From NCBI GenBank assembly GCA_029974875.1, contig JARKQP010000747.1, positions 1-17,941 of the forward strand: a stretch of DNA of 17,941 bases, given 5' to 3'. The position numbers were made by a program, and so were the translations under genes. Of this stretch, positions 7,562 through 15,053 are shown piece after piece (position 1 is the first letter of the stretch; each line of letters begins with the position of its first letter). The notes under the pieces are model-generated. The model searched no databases, was not told where the DNA came from, and saw nothing but the letters and a program-made list of their open reading frames with translations. Source of the stretch: Mobilitalea sp. Lineage in GTDB: Bacteria > Bacillota_A > Clostridia > Lachnospirales > Lachnospiraceae.

Positions 7562-7640
7562 AGATATTGTGATAAGACATACGTTAACCTGTTAGAATGT
7601 TAAACTTTAATCTGTCCGGCTCTGGCAAGGAGATTTTCTA

Positions 7641-9014
7641 ATGAAGATAAAAAATGCGTTGGTTGCATTGTTCGGAAAAAATAATGATGTGGATATGGAA
7701 TATGAGTTGTATCACATTAACCTGAGAAGAATCCTGATCTTATCCTTCATTTGTATTCTGGCCAGCCTGGCGAATATAGTCATGTTCCTAGCTGACAAGG
7801 GGGATAATAATCCAACAGAGCTGCTTTGGAGGGATGGTATAGTGAGGGTACATACCATGCTTATCCTTACCACGCTGTTTTTTTTAATAGCTTCCTATAC
7901 ACTGCTGCATTGTAAAAATAGGATGCTGAAGCTGGAGAAAACGCTGATTACGCTGGCAGTAACCGCTTTGGTCAGCTCCGGCATCCTTATTGCGGCAATT
8001 GACCAGCTGGTGACGGATAATATTACCCCGTTTTTGACTACCTGCATGGCTGCTGCGGTAATTATTTTAATGGAGCCCAGGTTCGCTTTGCTGCTGAATT
8101 TTACAGCTTATATTCTGTTTACTGTCATAATGAAGCTGGTTCAGACGGATTCAACCATATATTTAACCAATCAGGCGAATTCGGTTACTGCGGTAGCAAT
8201 CAGCTTCTGCACCTCCATCCTGTTGTGGAACCATTATCTGGAGAATTATAAACAAAAACAGTTCATAGCCAGGCAGAACGGGATACTTGAGACAAAAAAC
8301 CAAGAGCTGTCAGAAAGTAATGATATAAAAGACAAGCTGATTTCGATCATCACCCATGACGTAAGGCAGCCTTTGGCAAATGCCTTAAGCCTGACGGAGA
8401 TTATGACAGAAATCGAACCGGAGGATGGGGATTTTCATGGTATGGTACGCCATGTCAGGGAGCAGATGATAAAGTCATTTAATATGACGGACAATCTTCT
8501 GAACTGGTGCAAGCATCAAAAAGACGGATTCAATTACATACCTGTGATTATGGACCTGCAGGAGGTCATATGGGAAAGCATCCACATAAGTAAAATTAAA
8601 GCGGATTCCAAGAAGATCCATATCAACAATGAGATAGACAGTAATACGGAGCTTATGGTATTGGCGGACAGGGATATGATAGGCATGGTGATCCGGAACA
8701 TACTCTATAATGCGGTAAAGTACACCGAACGGGGAGAGGTGATCCATATAAGAGGGAGACAAGCAGGCGGGGAAATCATAATTGAGATTGAGGATCATGG
8801 CATCGGCATGGACAGGCATCGGCTGGAGGATATCTTTGATTCTAAGAATATTATCACTTCCATTGACGGGACGGAGGGTGAACAGGGTACCGGGATCGGC
8901 CTTCAGATCTGCAAGGAGATGGTGGCCAAAAATAAAGGGAGGATCTGGGCTGCATCGGAGCTGGGATTGGGAAGCACCTTTTATATTGCCCTTCCGGCAC
9001 GGAATAAACCCTAA
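7641..9014 (+). CDS. Membrane sensor histidine kinase
   Basis: This 457-residue protein is an orthodox sensor kinase. About six hydrophobic segments occupy residues 31-51, 71-90, 101-121, 128-143, 148-166 and 180-197, with very short loops, so the sensor appears to be the membrane domain itself. A short coiled-coil-like stretch (about 205-230) leads to the H-box ITHDVRQPL with phospho-acceptor His239. The HATPase domain follows: N-box IRNILYNAVKYTERGE (Asn353/Asn357), G1 EDHGIGM, and G2 GTGIGLQICKEMV. Its HDVRQPL box resembles bacterial kinases of the HPK1 group. AAGGAG at 7627-7632 sets the start. The next gene, 39 nt away, is the probable partner regulator. The signal is not predictable. 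Confidence 0.92.
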   Translation: MKIKNALVALFGKNNDVDMEYELYHINLRRILILSFICILASLANIVMFLADKGDNNPTELLWRDGIVRVHTMLILTTLFFLIASYTLLHCKNRMLKLEKTLITLAVTALVSSGILIAAIDQLVTDNITPFLTTCMAAAVIILMEPRFALLLNFTAYILFTVIMKLVQTDSTIYLTNQANSVTAVAISFCTSILLWNHYLENYKQKQFIARQNGILETKNQELSESNDIKDKLISIITHDVRQPLANALSLTEIMTEIEPEDGDFHGMVRHVREQMIKSFNMTDNLLNWCKHQKDGFNYIPVIMDLQEVIWESIHISKIKADSKKIHINNEIDSNTELMVLADRDMIGMVIRNILYNAVKYTERGEVIHIRGRQAGGEIIIEIEDHGIGMDRHRLEDIFDSKNIITSIDGTEGEQGTGIGLQICKEMVAKNKGRIWAASELGLGSTFYIALPARNKP

Positions 9015-9053
9015 AATACATTTACTAAGATAAAAAGTAAGGATGATGATGTT

Positions 9054-10172
9054 ATGAATATTGCTGTAATTGATGATGATGCTGCAGCCCGGTATATTGC
9101 CGAGAAAATGCTGTCTAAAATTCCGGAGGTAAGGACGGTGAAGACCTTTTCAAATAGCAGGGATGCAGAAGAGTACATATTAAGTAATTCTGTAGATGTT
9201 ATTTTGGTAGATATTGTTATCCAGGAAGAGAATGGGATACAGGTTGCCAAGCGTTTTAGGTCACTATACCCGGAAATGATCATTATATTTATGACCTCGC
9301 ATCCGGAATATGCCTTAGAGGCCTTTGACCTCTACGCCCTTGACTATATGGTAAAACCCCTTTCAGCTGAACGGCTGCATGTAACCCTAGAAAGGGCAAA
9401 AGCTTATATCCATAGCAGCATGTCCAGCCAGGCAACACTTTTTGTGTATGCCTTAGGAGGCTGTAATGTAAAGGATTCCTCCGGGAAGCTTCTTAAATTC
9501 TATTCCTCCAAAAGTGAAGAGCTGTTTTTTTATCTGCTATACCATCAGGGGAAAATTGTGAGCAAGTGGAAAATCATTGATGATGTATTTCCGGATCTGG
9601 CCTCAATTAATGCGGAAGGGTATCTGACAACCACGGTGTATAAATTAAGAAAGGCTTTAAAGTCAAATAAAGGGGAGGATATCGTAATCCAGTCAAACGG
9701 AGGCTACTTTATTGACAGCTCCAGGATATATGTTGATTATGCGGATATGCAAAGCAGGATATCAGGGATAGACCATTGGGGGAAGGACTTTCTGCAGGAT
9801 GGATTGGAGGCGGAACAGCTGTTTCAGGGTGAGCTGTATGGGGATAAGGATTACAGCTGGTCATACGGTGAGCGCAATTGTCTCACGAATTTATATATGG
9901 GCTTTGCCAAGGATCTGTGTAATTGCATATTGATGGGAAATATTATGGAGAAATATAATTCTGTATTATGCATCCTAAAAAAATTGCAGCTTTTGGATGA
10001 GCTGGACCAGGAAACTGCCTATCTTTTTATGAAATTATATGCGGATTTGAAGGATAGGAAGTCCTTCGATGGTTACTATAGGAAATACTGCAAGCTTTTG
10101 AAGGAAGAGCTGGGAGTCATGCCTGACAGGGAATTTATAGACTGTTATAAAGTGCTAAGAAAAAGCTTATAA
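9054..10172 (+). CDS. Response regulator with REC, winged-helix and BTAD-like domains (SARP-like)
   Basis: In this 372-residue regulator, residues 1-118 form a receiver domain: acidic Asp7-9, phospho-acceptor Asp53 (ILVDIVI), Thr81 and Lys101 (MVKPL). From about residue 128 an OmpR/SARP-type winged helix follows, including SSKSEELFFYLLYHQGK, TTTVYKLRKALKS and IQSNGGYFID. The C-terminal 130 residues, including FQGELYGDKDYSW and YRKYCKLLKEELGVMPD, look like a bacterial transcriptional activation domain of TPR-like helices. REC fused in front of a SARP-style activator is known in Clostridia but less common than plain OmpR or LytTR regulators. AAGGATG precedes the ATG. It is co-transcribed with the kinase; targets are unknown. 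Confidence 0.85.
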   Translation: MNIAVIDDDAAARYIAEKMLSKIPEVRTVKTFSNSRDAEEYILSNSVDVILVDIVIQEENGIQVAKRFRSLYPEMIIIFMTSHPEYALEAFDLYALDYMVKPLSAERLHVTLERAKAYIHSSMSSQATLFVYALGGCNVKDSSGKLLKFYSSKSEELFFYLLYHQGKIVSKWKIIDDVFPDLASINAEGYLTTTVYKLRKALKSNKGEDIVIQSNGGYFIDSSRIYVDYADMQSRISGIDHWGKDFLQDGLEAEQLFQGELYGDKDYSWSYGERNCLTNLYMGFAKDLCNCILMGNIMEKYNSVLCILKKLQLLDELDQETAYLFMKLYADLKDRKSFDGYYRKYCKLLKEELGVMPDREFIDCYKVLRKSL

Positions 10173-10193
10173 GAATAATAATAATTATTACTG

Positions 10194-10239
10194 AAAAAGT
10201 GATTAAATTCTCGAAAAACGGAGAGTTTGTCACTTTTTT
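10194..10239 (+). terminator. Terminator of the two-component operon
   Basis: AAAAAGTGA (10194-10202) pairs with TCACTTTTT (10230-10238), with a possible inner TCTC/GAGA helix, and the 3' arm ends in a T6 run. It starts 21 bases after the regulator stop. The A-rich 5' arm could also work in the opposite direction. Confidence 0.75.
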
Positions 10240-10385
10240 GTCATTAAAAATCAATATAATTAATACTGTTATTGATAGTGATATAGGAAGGGTTACTGGA
10301 AGAATGGTTATCACCTGTGGGAGCAATAACATAATGGGTAATGGGGATGGACTAGAATAATAATGAGTGCCTGAGGAGAATGGAT

Positions 10386-12503
10386 ATGAAGACAATTAAA
10401 AAGAGAATGACTTTATTGATTGGTATACTTCTGGTATTACTTTGTGTGGGACTTGCAGCGGTATCCTTTGGTACAGCGGAGATTTCACTCATTTCGAAAA
10501 CGGAAACCTCCATGATGGAGCTGGCTGTCCAGGCCGGACAGGCAGTAGATGCACAGCTCTCTAATTATCTCAATACGTTAGATGCACTTTCATACAGCGA
10601 AGTGTTCCATACGCAAGGCCGGGAAGCTGGAGACAGGAATATCCTGGAGGCGTTAAAAGCGGAGGCCGCCAGGGGAGAATATGTACATATGGCCTATGTG
10701 GACCAGAATGGGACCGCATTATACGAGGATGGAAACTATGGGGATGTAAAGGATGCCAGCTACTACCAAAAGGCAATCCAGGGAGAAAAAGTAGTAACGG
10801 AGCCTATGCTGTTAAGTGACCGCAGTATTGTCATGGTCTATGCCGTACCGGTGATGGAAGCGGATAAGGCTGCCGGTGTAATTCTGGGAATCAGGGATGG
10901 CTTTGAGCTGGGAGAGCTGGCCGGCGCATCAGCTTCCGGAATTTCTGGAACAGCATTTATTGTCAACCAGTCCGGCAATACGATAGCCCACTCTAACCAG
11001 GAAATTATGAACAATGTATTGGATTCTTTTACAATAGATACTGGCAGTACAGAAAATAAAGAGGCAGATGCGGTATCCTCCGCGACAGATGCAGTATCTT
11101 CCGCAACCCAGGTTGTGGAGGAGGACGCCGGGGCAGCCCCGGATTCGAAGAAGGACGGACAGAACCTGGTCGGATATTCAAACTTTGATAAAATCCAAAG
11201 GAGCATGCTGGAGGGAAAGCCCGGATACGGTGAATATGAATTTGAGGGTGTCCGCAAGATAATGGGATATGCGCCGATTACAAATTGCGGCTGGTCTATA
11301 GGCCTTGAGATCAACCGGTCAGAGGCACTTGCAAGTATAAATGAGCTCATGTTTAATTTTATACTGATTGCAGTTTTGTTCTGTCTGGCAGGATTAGTCG
11401 TTGTATATGTAGCAGTGAAGAAGATAGCGGGTCCCATAGAATATCTGACAGAGCTTTGCCATAAGATATCAACCGGTGATTTTACTATTGAACCGGAAGA
11501 AAAGTATAGGAAGCGCCGGGATGAAATAGGAAGGCTTGCAGCGGCATTCCATTCCATAACAAGCATGGTTAAACTACTGCTGCAGGAGAATAAGGAAGTC
11601 TCAAGGAAGATAGCGAATTCCTCCATGGAGATGGATGGGATGCTGCAAAAGCTCTCCACCACGATGAAGGAGGTTTCAACGGCAGTGGAGCAAATTGCTG
11701 CCGGGAATATGGAACAGGCGGAGCACACCCAGTACGGTACCCGGCAGATCAGTGATGTAGAGGCATTGATCGGGCAAGAGGGCCGGAACATGCAGGGACT
11801 GCAGCAATCCTCTGACAAGGTGGAGCAGCTTAAGGAAGAAGGCTTTTCCAGCTTAAAGGACCTGGTAGAGAAGACGAAAGCAAGCAGTGAGCTTTCCCAG
11901 GAGATCGGCCAGGTATTCCGGGAAACCAATGAGAGTGCAGGGAAAATTGAGTCCATCAGCAGGAGCATCGGCAGTATCACGCAGCAGACAAAGCTCCTTG
12001 CCCTCAATGCCTCTATCGAAGCTGCCAGAGCCGGAGAGAGCGGCAAAGGCTTTTCCGTAGTTGCAAAAGAGGTTGAGGTATTAGCGGAGGAGGCTGACAA
12101 GCTTTCCAAGGAAATCGCGGCACTGGTCCTGGAATTAGGCGAAAAAACCCTGTCATCCGTTGATAAAATAGATATGATATCTGCAACGGTCATCCAGCAG
12201 ACCCAAAGCGTGGAGCTGACGCAGTCAAAGTTTATTGGAATCGCAGATGCCATTAAGGAAACAAGGGAAAATATCAATACCTTGAACCTTTCCATTAATG
12301 AAATGGCAGAAAAGAAGAATAAGGTAGTGAGGGTCATGATGGATCTTTCTGCTGCTTCTGAGGAAAATGCTGCAGGAACGGAAGAGGTGTCCCAATCCGT
12401 ACAGGAGCAGACGGATTATTTAGGGAGAATAGCCGGACATAGCAAGCTGCTGGCGGAAATGGCTATTGATATGGATAAAAGCGCAGACCGCTTTACTTTC
12501 TGA
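10386..12503 (+). CDS. Methyl-accepting chemotaxis protein with dCache-type sensor
   Basis: This 705-residue transmembrane chemoreceptor has TM1 at about residues 8-28, an extracellular ligand-binding region of about 290 residues, TM2 at about 322-344, HAMP at about 345-397, then a long helical signalling domain. The extracellular part looks like a double Cache fold ([47 protein letters not shown]). The hairpin tip is recognisable: [19 protein letters not shown] (about 533-551) then [18 protein letters not shown]. An unusual low-complexity insert with a duplicated DAVSSAT unit lies at about 220-258. AGGAGA spacing favours ATG 10386 over 10380. No other chemotaxis gene is nearby, so it should feed a core Che complex encoded elsewhere. 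Confidence 0.93.
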   Translation: MKTIKKRMTLLIGILLVLLCVGLAAVSFGTAEISLISKTETSMMELAVQAGQAVDAQLSNYLNTLDALSYSEVFHTQGREAGDRNILEALKAEAARGEYVHMAYVDQNGTALYEDGNYGDVKDASYYQKAIQGEKVVTEPMLLSDRSIVMVYAVPVMEADKAAGVILGIRDGFELGELAGASASGISGTAFIVNQSGNTIAHSNQEIMNNVLDSFTIDTGSTENKEADAVSSATDAVSSATQVVEEDAGAAPDSKKDGQNLVGYSNFDKIQRSMLEGKPGYGEYEFEGVRKIMGYAPITNCGWSIGLEINRSEALASINELMFNFILIAVLFCLAGLVVVYVAVKKIAGPIEYLTELCHKISTGDFTIEPEEKYRKRRDEIGRLAAAFHSITSMVKLLLQENKEVSRKIANSSMEMDGMLQKLSTTMKEVSTAVEQIAAGNMEQAEHTQYGTRQISDVEALIGQEGRNMQGLQQSSDKVEQLKEEGFSSLKDLVEKTKASSELSQEIGQVFRETNESAGKIESISRSIGSITQQTKLLALNASIEAARAGESGKGFSVVAKEVEVLAEEADKLSKEIAALVLELGEKTLSSVDKIDMISATVIQQTQSVELTQSKFIGIADAIKETRENINTLNLSINEMAEKKNKVVRVMMDLSAASEENAAGTEEVSQSVQEQTDYLGRIAGHSKLLAEMAIDMDKSADRFTF
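11067..11108 (+). repeat. 21-bp tandem duplication inside the chemoreceptor gene
   Basis: Two adjacent 21-bp units (11067-11087 and 11088-11108) differ at only a few mainly silent positions and encode DAVSSAT twice. They sit in an Ala/Ser/Asp/Glu-rich insert of the extracellular domain, consistent with slippage expansion of a flexible loop. Confidence 0.75.
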
Positions 12504-12533
12504 TAAAATCACACCCCAAATAGAATGTGTTAC

Positions 12534-12568
12534 AAAAGTGCCTTTGTCATCTGACTTAGGCGCTTTTT
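12534..12568 (+). terminator. Terminator of the chemoreceptor gene
   Basis: AAAAGTGCC (12534-12542) pairs with GGCGCTTTT (12559-12567), nine pairs with one G-U, and the T run covers 12564-12568. It starts 30 bases after the stop codon. Confidence 0.85.
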
Positions 12569-12685
12569 GCTTGCCTAATAAAAATTAGCGTGTTAGACTA
12601 GTGTGTGTCTGAAAATTCATTCAGTCTGATACAAGCAGTTTTTAGATACACCCTATAAATGGATAAAAAGTGAAGGAGAAAAAGC

Positions 12686-13819
12686 ATGGTTAACAGTGAG
12701 ATTTTAGAGATCAGAAAACAATTCAAGCATGAAAATAGTTCGATTACAAAGTTCAGCGGCTGTTATGTCGATGGCGAAAAAACGATTAAAACAAAATTCA
12801 CGGAAACCTTCCTGTGTATGCCGGAAGAAGAAACCTTCAAATATTTTGAGATATTTAAAAAGACCCTGTCAGGCACCATAGGGAAGAACCTGATTAATAT
12901 GGAATTTCCTATGGAGACGGAATTTAACGGAGGAACCCAGCAATTTTTGTTAAGCTTAAGGGACAGCGAATTAAAGGATGAGGCCCTGCTGGATGAGTTT
13001 TATGAAAAGGTGATCGGCTCTTACGATTTTGTAGGAAATTATCTGATTCTCTTAATCTATGCAGCCTATGATGTTCCGGGAAAAACCAGGGATAAGCTCA
13101 TGATGGAGGATGCCTCTGATGAGGTTTACCGCTTCCTCCTCTGCTCCCTCTGCCCGGTGAAGCTCTCAAAGCCGGGGCTAAGCTATAATGAGGATTTAAA
13201 TACGATCCAGAAAAGGGTGCAGGACTGGGTTGTAGGAGCTCCGGCGGGCGGCTTTTTGTTTCCAGCCTTTAACGACCGCAGTACGGATATCCACAGCGTC
13301 CTGTATTATGCGAAGGAATCCGAGGACCTACATAATGATTTTGCCATGCAGCTGCTGGGCTGTACCGTACCCATGTCAGCGGGAGGACAAAAGGAAACCT
13401 TCCAGACCCTGATTGTGGAGACCCTTGGGGAAGAGTGTGAATATGGGATCGTTAAAAACATCCATGAAAAATTAAATGAGATCATCGAAGAGCATAAGAT
13501 GAAGGAAATACCGGAGCCCTTGACACTGGATAAGACGGAGGTGAAGAACCTGTTCGTAGAAAGTGGCGTGGAGGAGGAGAAGCTCCAGGAGTTTGAGAAA
13601 AATTATGAGAAGGTAGCCGGTGAAAACGTAGCCCTGTTGGCGGCAAATGTGGCGAGCACCAGGGTATTCGAGGTAAAGACACCGGATGTGGTGATAAAGG
13701 TTAACCCGGAGCGTACCGAGCTGGTCCAGACAAAGCTGGTGGACGGGCGCAGGTGCCTGGTAATTGAGATCACAGACCAGGTGGAAGTAAACGGAATCTA
13801 TGTAAAACCTGGGTGTTAG
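12686..13819 (+). CDS. DUF4317 family protein of unknown function
   Basis: This 377-residue cytoplasmic protein has no signal or membrane segment. I recognise it as the DUF4317 family of Clostridia: the opening EIRKQFKHENSSITKFSGCYVD, the block FKYFEIFKKTLSGTIGKNL, the highly conserved PAFNDRSTDIHSVLYYAK (about residues 193-210), the LLGCTVP and ETLGEECEY motifs, and a C-terminal segment with FEVKTPDVVIKVNPERT and GRRCLVIEITD. It has full family length. No function is established for the family, and the neighbours give no clue. GAAGGAG stands eight bases before the ATG. It appears monocistronic, between the chemoreceptor terminator and a repeat-rich gap. Confidence 0.88.
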   Translation: MVNSEILEIRKQFKHENSSITKFSGCYVDGEKTIKTKFTETFLCMPEEETFKYFEIFKKTLSGTIGKNLINMEFPMETEFNGGTQQFLLSLRDSELKDEALLDEFYEKVIGSYDFVGNYLILLIYAAYDVPGKTRDKLMMEDASDEVYRFLLCSLCPVKLSKPGLSYNEDLNTIQKRVQDWVVGAPAGGFLFPAFNDRSTDIHSVLYYAKESEDLHNDFAMQLLGCTVPMSAGGQKETFQTLIVETLGEECEYGIVKNIHEKLNEIIEEHKMKEIPEPLTLDKTEVKNLFVESGVEEEKLQEFEKNYEKVAGENVALLAANVASTRVFEVKTPDVVIKVNPERTELVQTKLVDGRRCLVIEITDQVEVNGIYVKPGC

Positions 13820-13852
13820 CAGTAAGGAAGCAGTAAGGAAGCAGTAACCCAG
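13809..13852 (+). repeat. 11-bp tandem repeats within a hairpin at the DUF4317 stop codon
   Basis: AGCAGTAAGGA occurs at 13818-13828 and 13829-13839, with a third partial copy from 13840. The first copy overlaps the TAG stop. The repeats are enclosed by CTGGGT-G-TTA (13809-13818) and TAACCCAG (13845-13852), which can pair with one bulged base. A function in 3'-end formation is possible but unproven. Confidence 0.65.
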
Positions 13853-13869
13853 CTTACCTAATATAACCC

Positions 13870-13976
13870 TTTGTAAATAAGGTGTATATTTTTCCCTTAG
13901 GCAGCGCCAGCCAAGCCTTGGCAGCACCGCTTCGCCCGGGTCTGTCCGGTGCTCCCTAAGAAAAATTATTTGCAAA
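13870..13976. repeat. 107-bp palindromic, MITE-like structured element
   Basis: The ends are inverted repeats: TTTGTAAATAA (13870-13880) against TTATTTGCAAA (13966-13976), one mismatch; TTTTT (13889-13893) against AAAAA (13961-13965); and CTTAGG (13896-13901) against CCTAAG (13955-13960). The GC-rich core holds two more hairpins, GCCAA/TTGGC (13910-13922) and AGCACCG/CGGTGCT (13923-13953). The T and A runs are on the wrong sides for a terminator in either direction. It sits between two convergent genes. It could be a non-autonomous transposon, a REP-like element or a structured RNA. Confidence 0.55.
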
Positions 13977-13991
13977 ATGATGCACGGTTAT

Positions 13992-14162
13992 TTAGCGGAA
14001 TGCTGTATTGGTTGGTATTTCCGTAGGAATAGCTGGAGTAGCGGTATCCGGGTTCGGTTGTTCAATCTCCGGATGGGGTGTATATTCATTTTCAATCCTG
14101 GGTTCCTCATTTGTAGTCTGGGGTAATTTTTCTTTATTAAATATATACTCTTGTCTGGTCAT
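13992..14162 (-). CDS. Small proline-rich hypothetical protein
   Basis: A 56-residue ORF begins MTRQEYIFNKEKLPQTTNEE and continues as a hydrophilic tail rich in Pro, Glu and Thr (EYTPHPEIEQPNPDTATPAI). It has no signal peptide or hydrophobic segment, so it would be small and probably disordered. AAAGGA lies about nine bases upstream of the ATG, which favours this start over one further upstream in frame. I do not recognise a family. The opposite-strand ORF across the same bases has no ribosome binding site. It may be real, but short ORFs this size also occur by chance. Confidence 0.45.
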   Translation of the reverse strand: MTRQEYIFNKEKLPQTTNEEPRIENEYTPHPEIEQPNPDTATPAIPTEIPTNTAFR

Positions 14163-14329
14163 ACGGCTGATTCCTTTCTGTGGATATGGTCTACCGAAAC
14201 AATATATAATGGTTCGCCCGACAAAAGGCTTCCCGCCCATTTGACGCCCGGATCATTATATATATAAATAAAAAAGCTAGCGCGCAGTATTTATATTATA
14301 ACTGTAACCTGCTTGAAAGTAGCAATTAA

Positions 14330-14722
14330 TTATTTTTTAGGGCGCTTTGGCCTGGATAATGGAAATTCGCCATTCTTTTTCAGCTCGTTAAATCTTTCCT
14401 GCATTCGTGCTTTCAGCATGGAAGCGTCTTCCTTATTCATGATACCGAGGTCAACTAATTTGTCCATTAATTTTACTTCTGCTTTTATTTCTTTTTCCAA
14501 TAAGGAATATACTTCCGCTTTCTGCCTGTCGTTTAGAGAATTCCATTTTTCACTGGCATCCTTCATGGTTTCGTCGAAAGAAGTTTGAGTGTTCTCCCTA
14601 TTGCTCTCAGACAATGTTACTGTTTCTGTATTTGTTTCAGCTGCAACGACTGATATAGGACTCATGCTAAAGCATCCAATGATTGATGCCATGGCAACGC
14701 CGCATAATTTAGATCGAATCAT
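14330..14722 (-). CDS. Secreted DUF2680-like (YckD-type) protein
   Basis: The 130-residue product has a Sec signal peptide (residues 1 to about 28, basic MIRSK then a hydrophobic core ending SVVAA). After an Asn/Thr/Glu-rich linker, residues 55-118 form a charged helical module: WNSLNDRQKAEVYSLL, KLMDKLVDLGIMNKEDASML and ARMQERFNELKKNGEFP. That pattern (a helix, a Lys-Asp/Tyr-Val helix, 'G(I/V)(I/M)xKE(D/Q)A', then 'MxxR') is what I know from the small clostridial/bacillar DUF2680 family, whose function is unknown. The C-terminus is very basic (SRPKRPKK). GAGG six bases upstream supports this start over one nine codons earlier. It is divergent from the CAP-domain gene. Confidence 0.7.
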   Translation of the reverse strand: MIRSKLCGVAMASIIGCFSMSPISVVAAETNTETVTLSESNRENTQTSFDETMKDASEKWNSLNDRQKAEVYSLLEKEIKAEVKLMDKLVDLGIMNKEDASMLKARMQERFNELKKNGEFPLSRPKRPKK

Positions 14723-14876
14723 ATGCTTCCTCACTTTCCATAATACCAATACTTTGCACTAGCTTTGTTAATTAGTATTCCCGCTGCTTTTTAAAATACT
14801 GTGAAAAATAATGGGAAATTGCTAAAATTTCATACTTCCTTGTTTTCAATCAAATGAGAAAATATGGAATAAAAAA

Positions 14877-14993
14877 TGCCAATTACCTAGGGGGAGGAAC
14901 CCGTAGGCGGACAGGAAAATCCTGTTTATGGCACCAGCATCTAACTATTGAACCCCTATATCCTATATGTTACTCTAAGGGGGCAATAAGGAA
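14877..14993 (+). ncRNA. Probable ydaO/yuaA-type (c-di-AMP) riboswitch
   Basis: The leader carries landmarks I associate with ydaO aptamers: GGAGGAACC (14893-14901), an ACAGGA/TCCTGT hairpin, then TATGGCACC, and at the 3' end GTTACTCTAAGGGGGCAATA followed by AGGAA, very like the conserved end of ydaO RNAs. CCCC and GGGG segments can close a long-range helix. c-di-AMP riboswitches commonly precede cell-wall-related genes and shut them off when c-di-AMP is high; here the next gene is a secreted CAP-domain protein. A possible promoter is TTGTTT-N17-TATGGA (14840-14868). The match is by eye, so a covariance-model search is the real test. Confidence 0.65.
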
Positions 14994-14994
14994 C

Positions 14995-15048
14995 TGCCTC
15001 CCGGGAGGCAAGTAAGCAATGAACCACCGCAGAGTGGTGAAATGGAGG
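14995..15048 (+). promoter_or_regulatory. Possible riboswitch expression platform
   Basis: TGCCTCCCGGGAGGCA (14995-15010) is a perfect 16-base palindrome that can fold into a six-pair hairpin with loop CCGG. A CCAC/GTGG hairpin follows, immediately before the ribosome binding site GGAGG (15044-15048). The CCTCC of the palindrome is complementary to that site as well as to its own right arm, so the RNA could switch between free and sequestered translation starts. There is no T run, so translational control is more likely than termination. This is inference. Confidence 0.4.
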
Positions 15049-15053
15049 AAAAC

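Noticed and set aside
10240..10385. Sigma-28 or riboswitch signal before the chemoreceptor
   Set aside because: No TAAA-N15-CCGATAT pattern and no c-di-GMP aptamer motif; a TATAAT at 10255-10260 lacks a correctly spaced -35.
10838..12337. 499-residue minus-strand open frame
   Set aside because: It lies wholly antisense to the chemoreceptor gene, whose motifs are unmistakable; the Ser-rich product has no recognisable domain and is a codon-bias shadow.
13818..13847. CRISPR-like array at the 11-bp repeats
   Set aside because: The units are directly adjacent without spacers and far too short.
13472..13975. 167-residue minus-strand frame near the DUF4317 gene end
   Set aside because: It overlaps the conserved DUF4317 C-terminus and the palindromic element, and has no family features.
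14008..14244. 78-residue plus-strand frame antisense to the small proline-rich ORF
   Set aside because: It has a TTG-type start without a ribosome binding site, and its Gly/Ser/Phe composition is what the complement of a Pro/Glu-rich frame gives.
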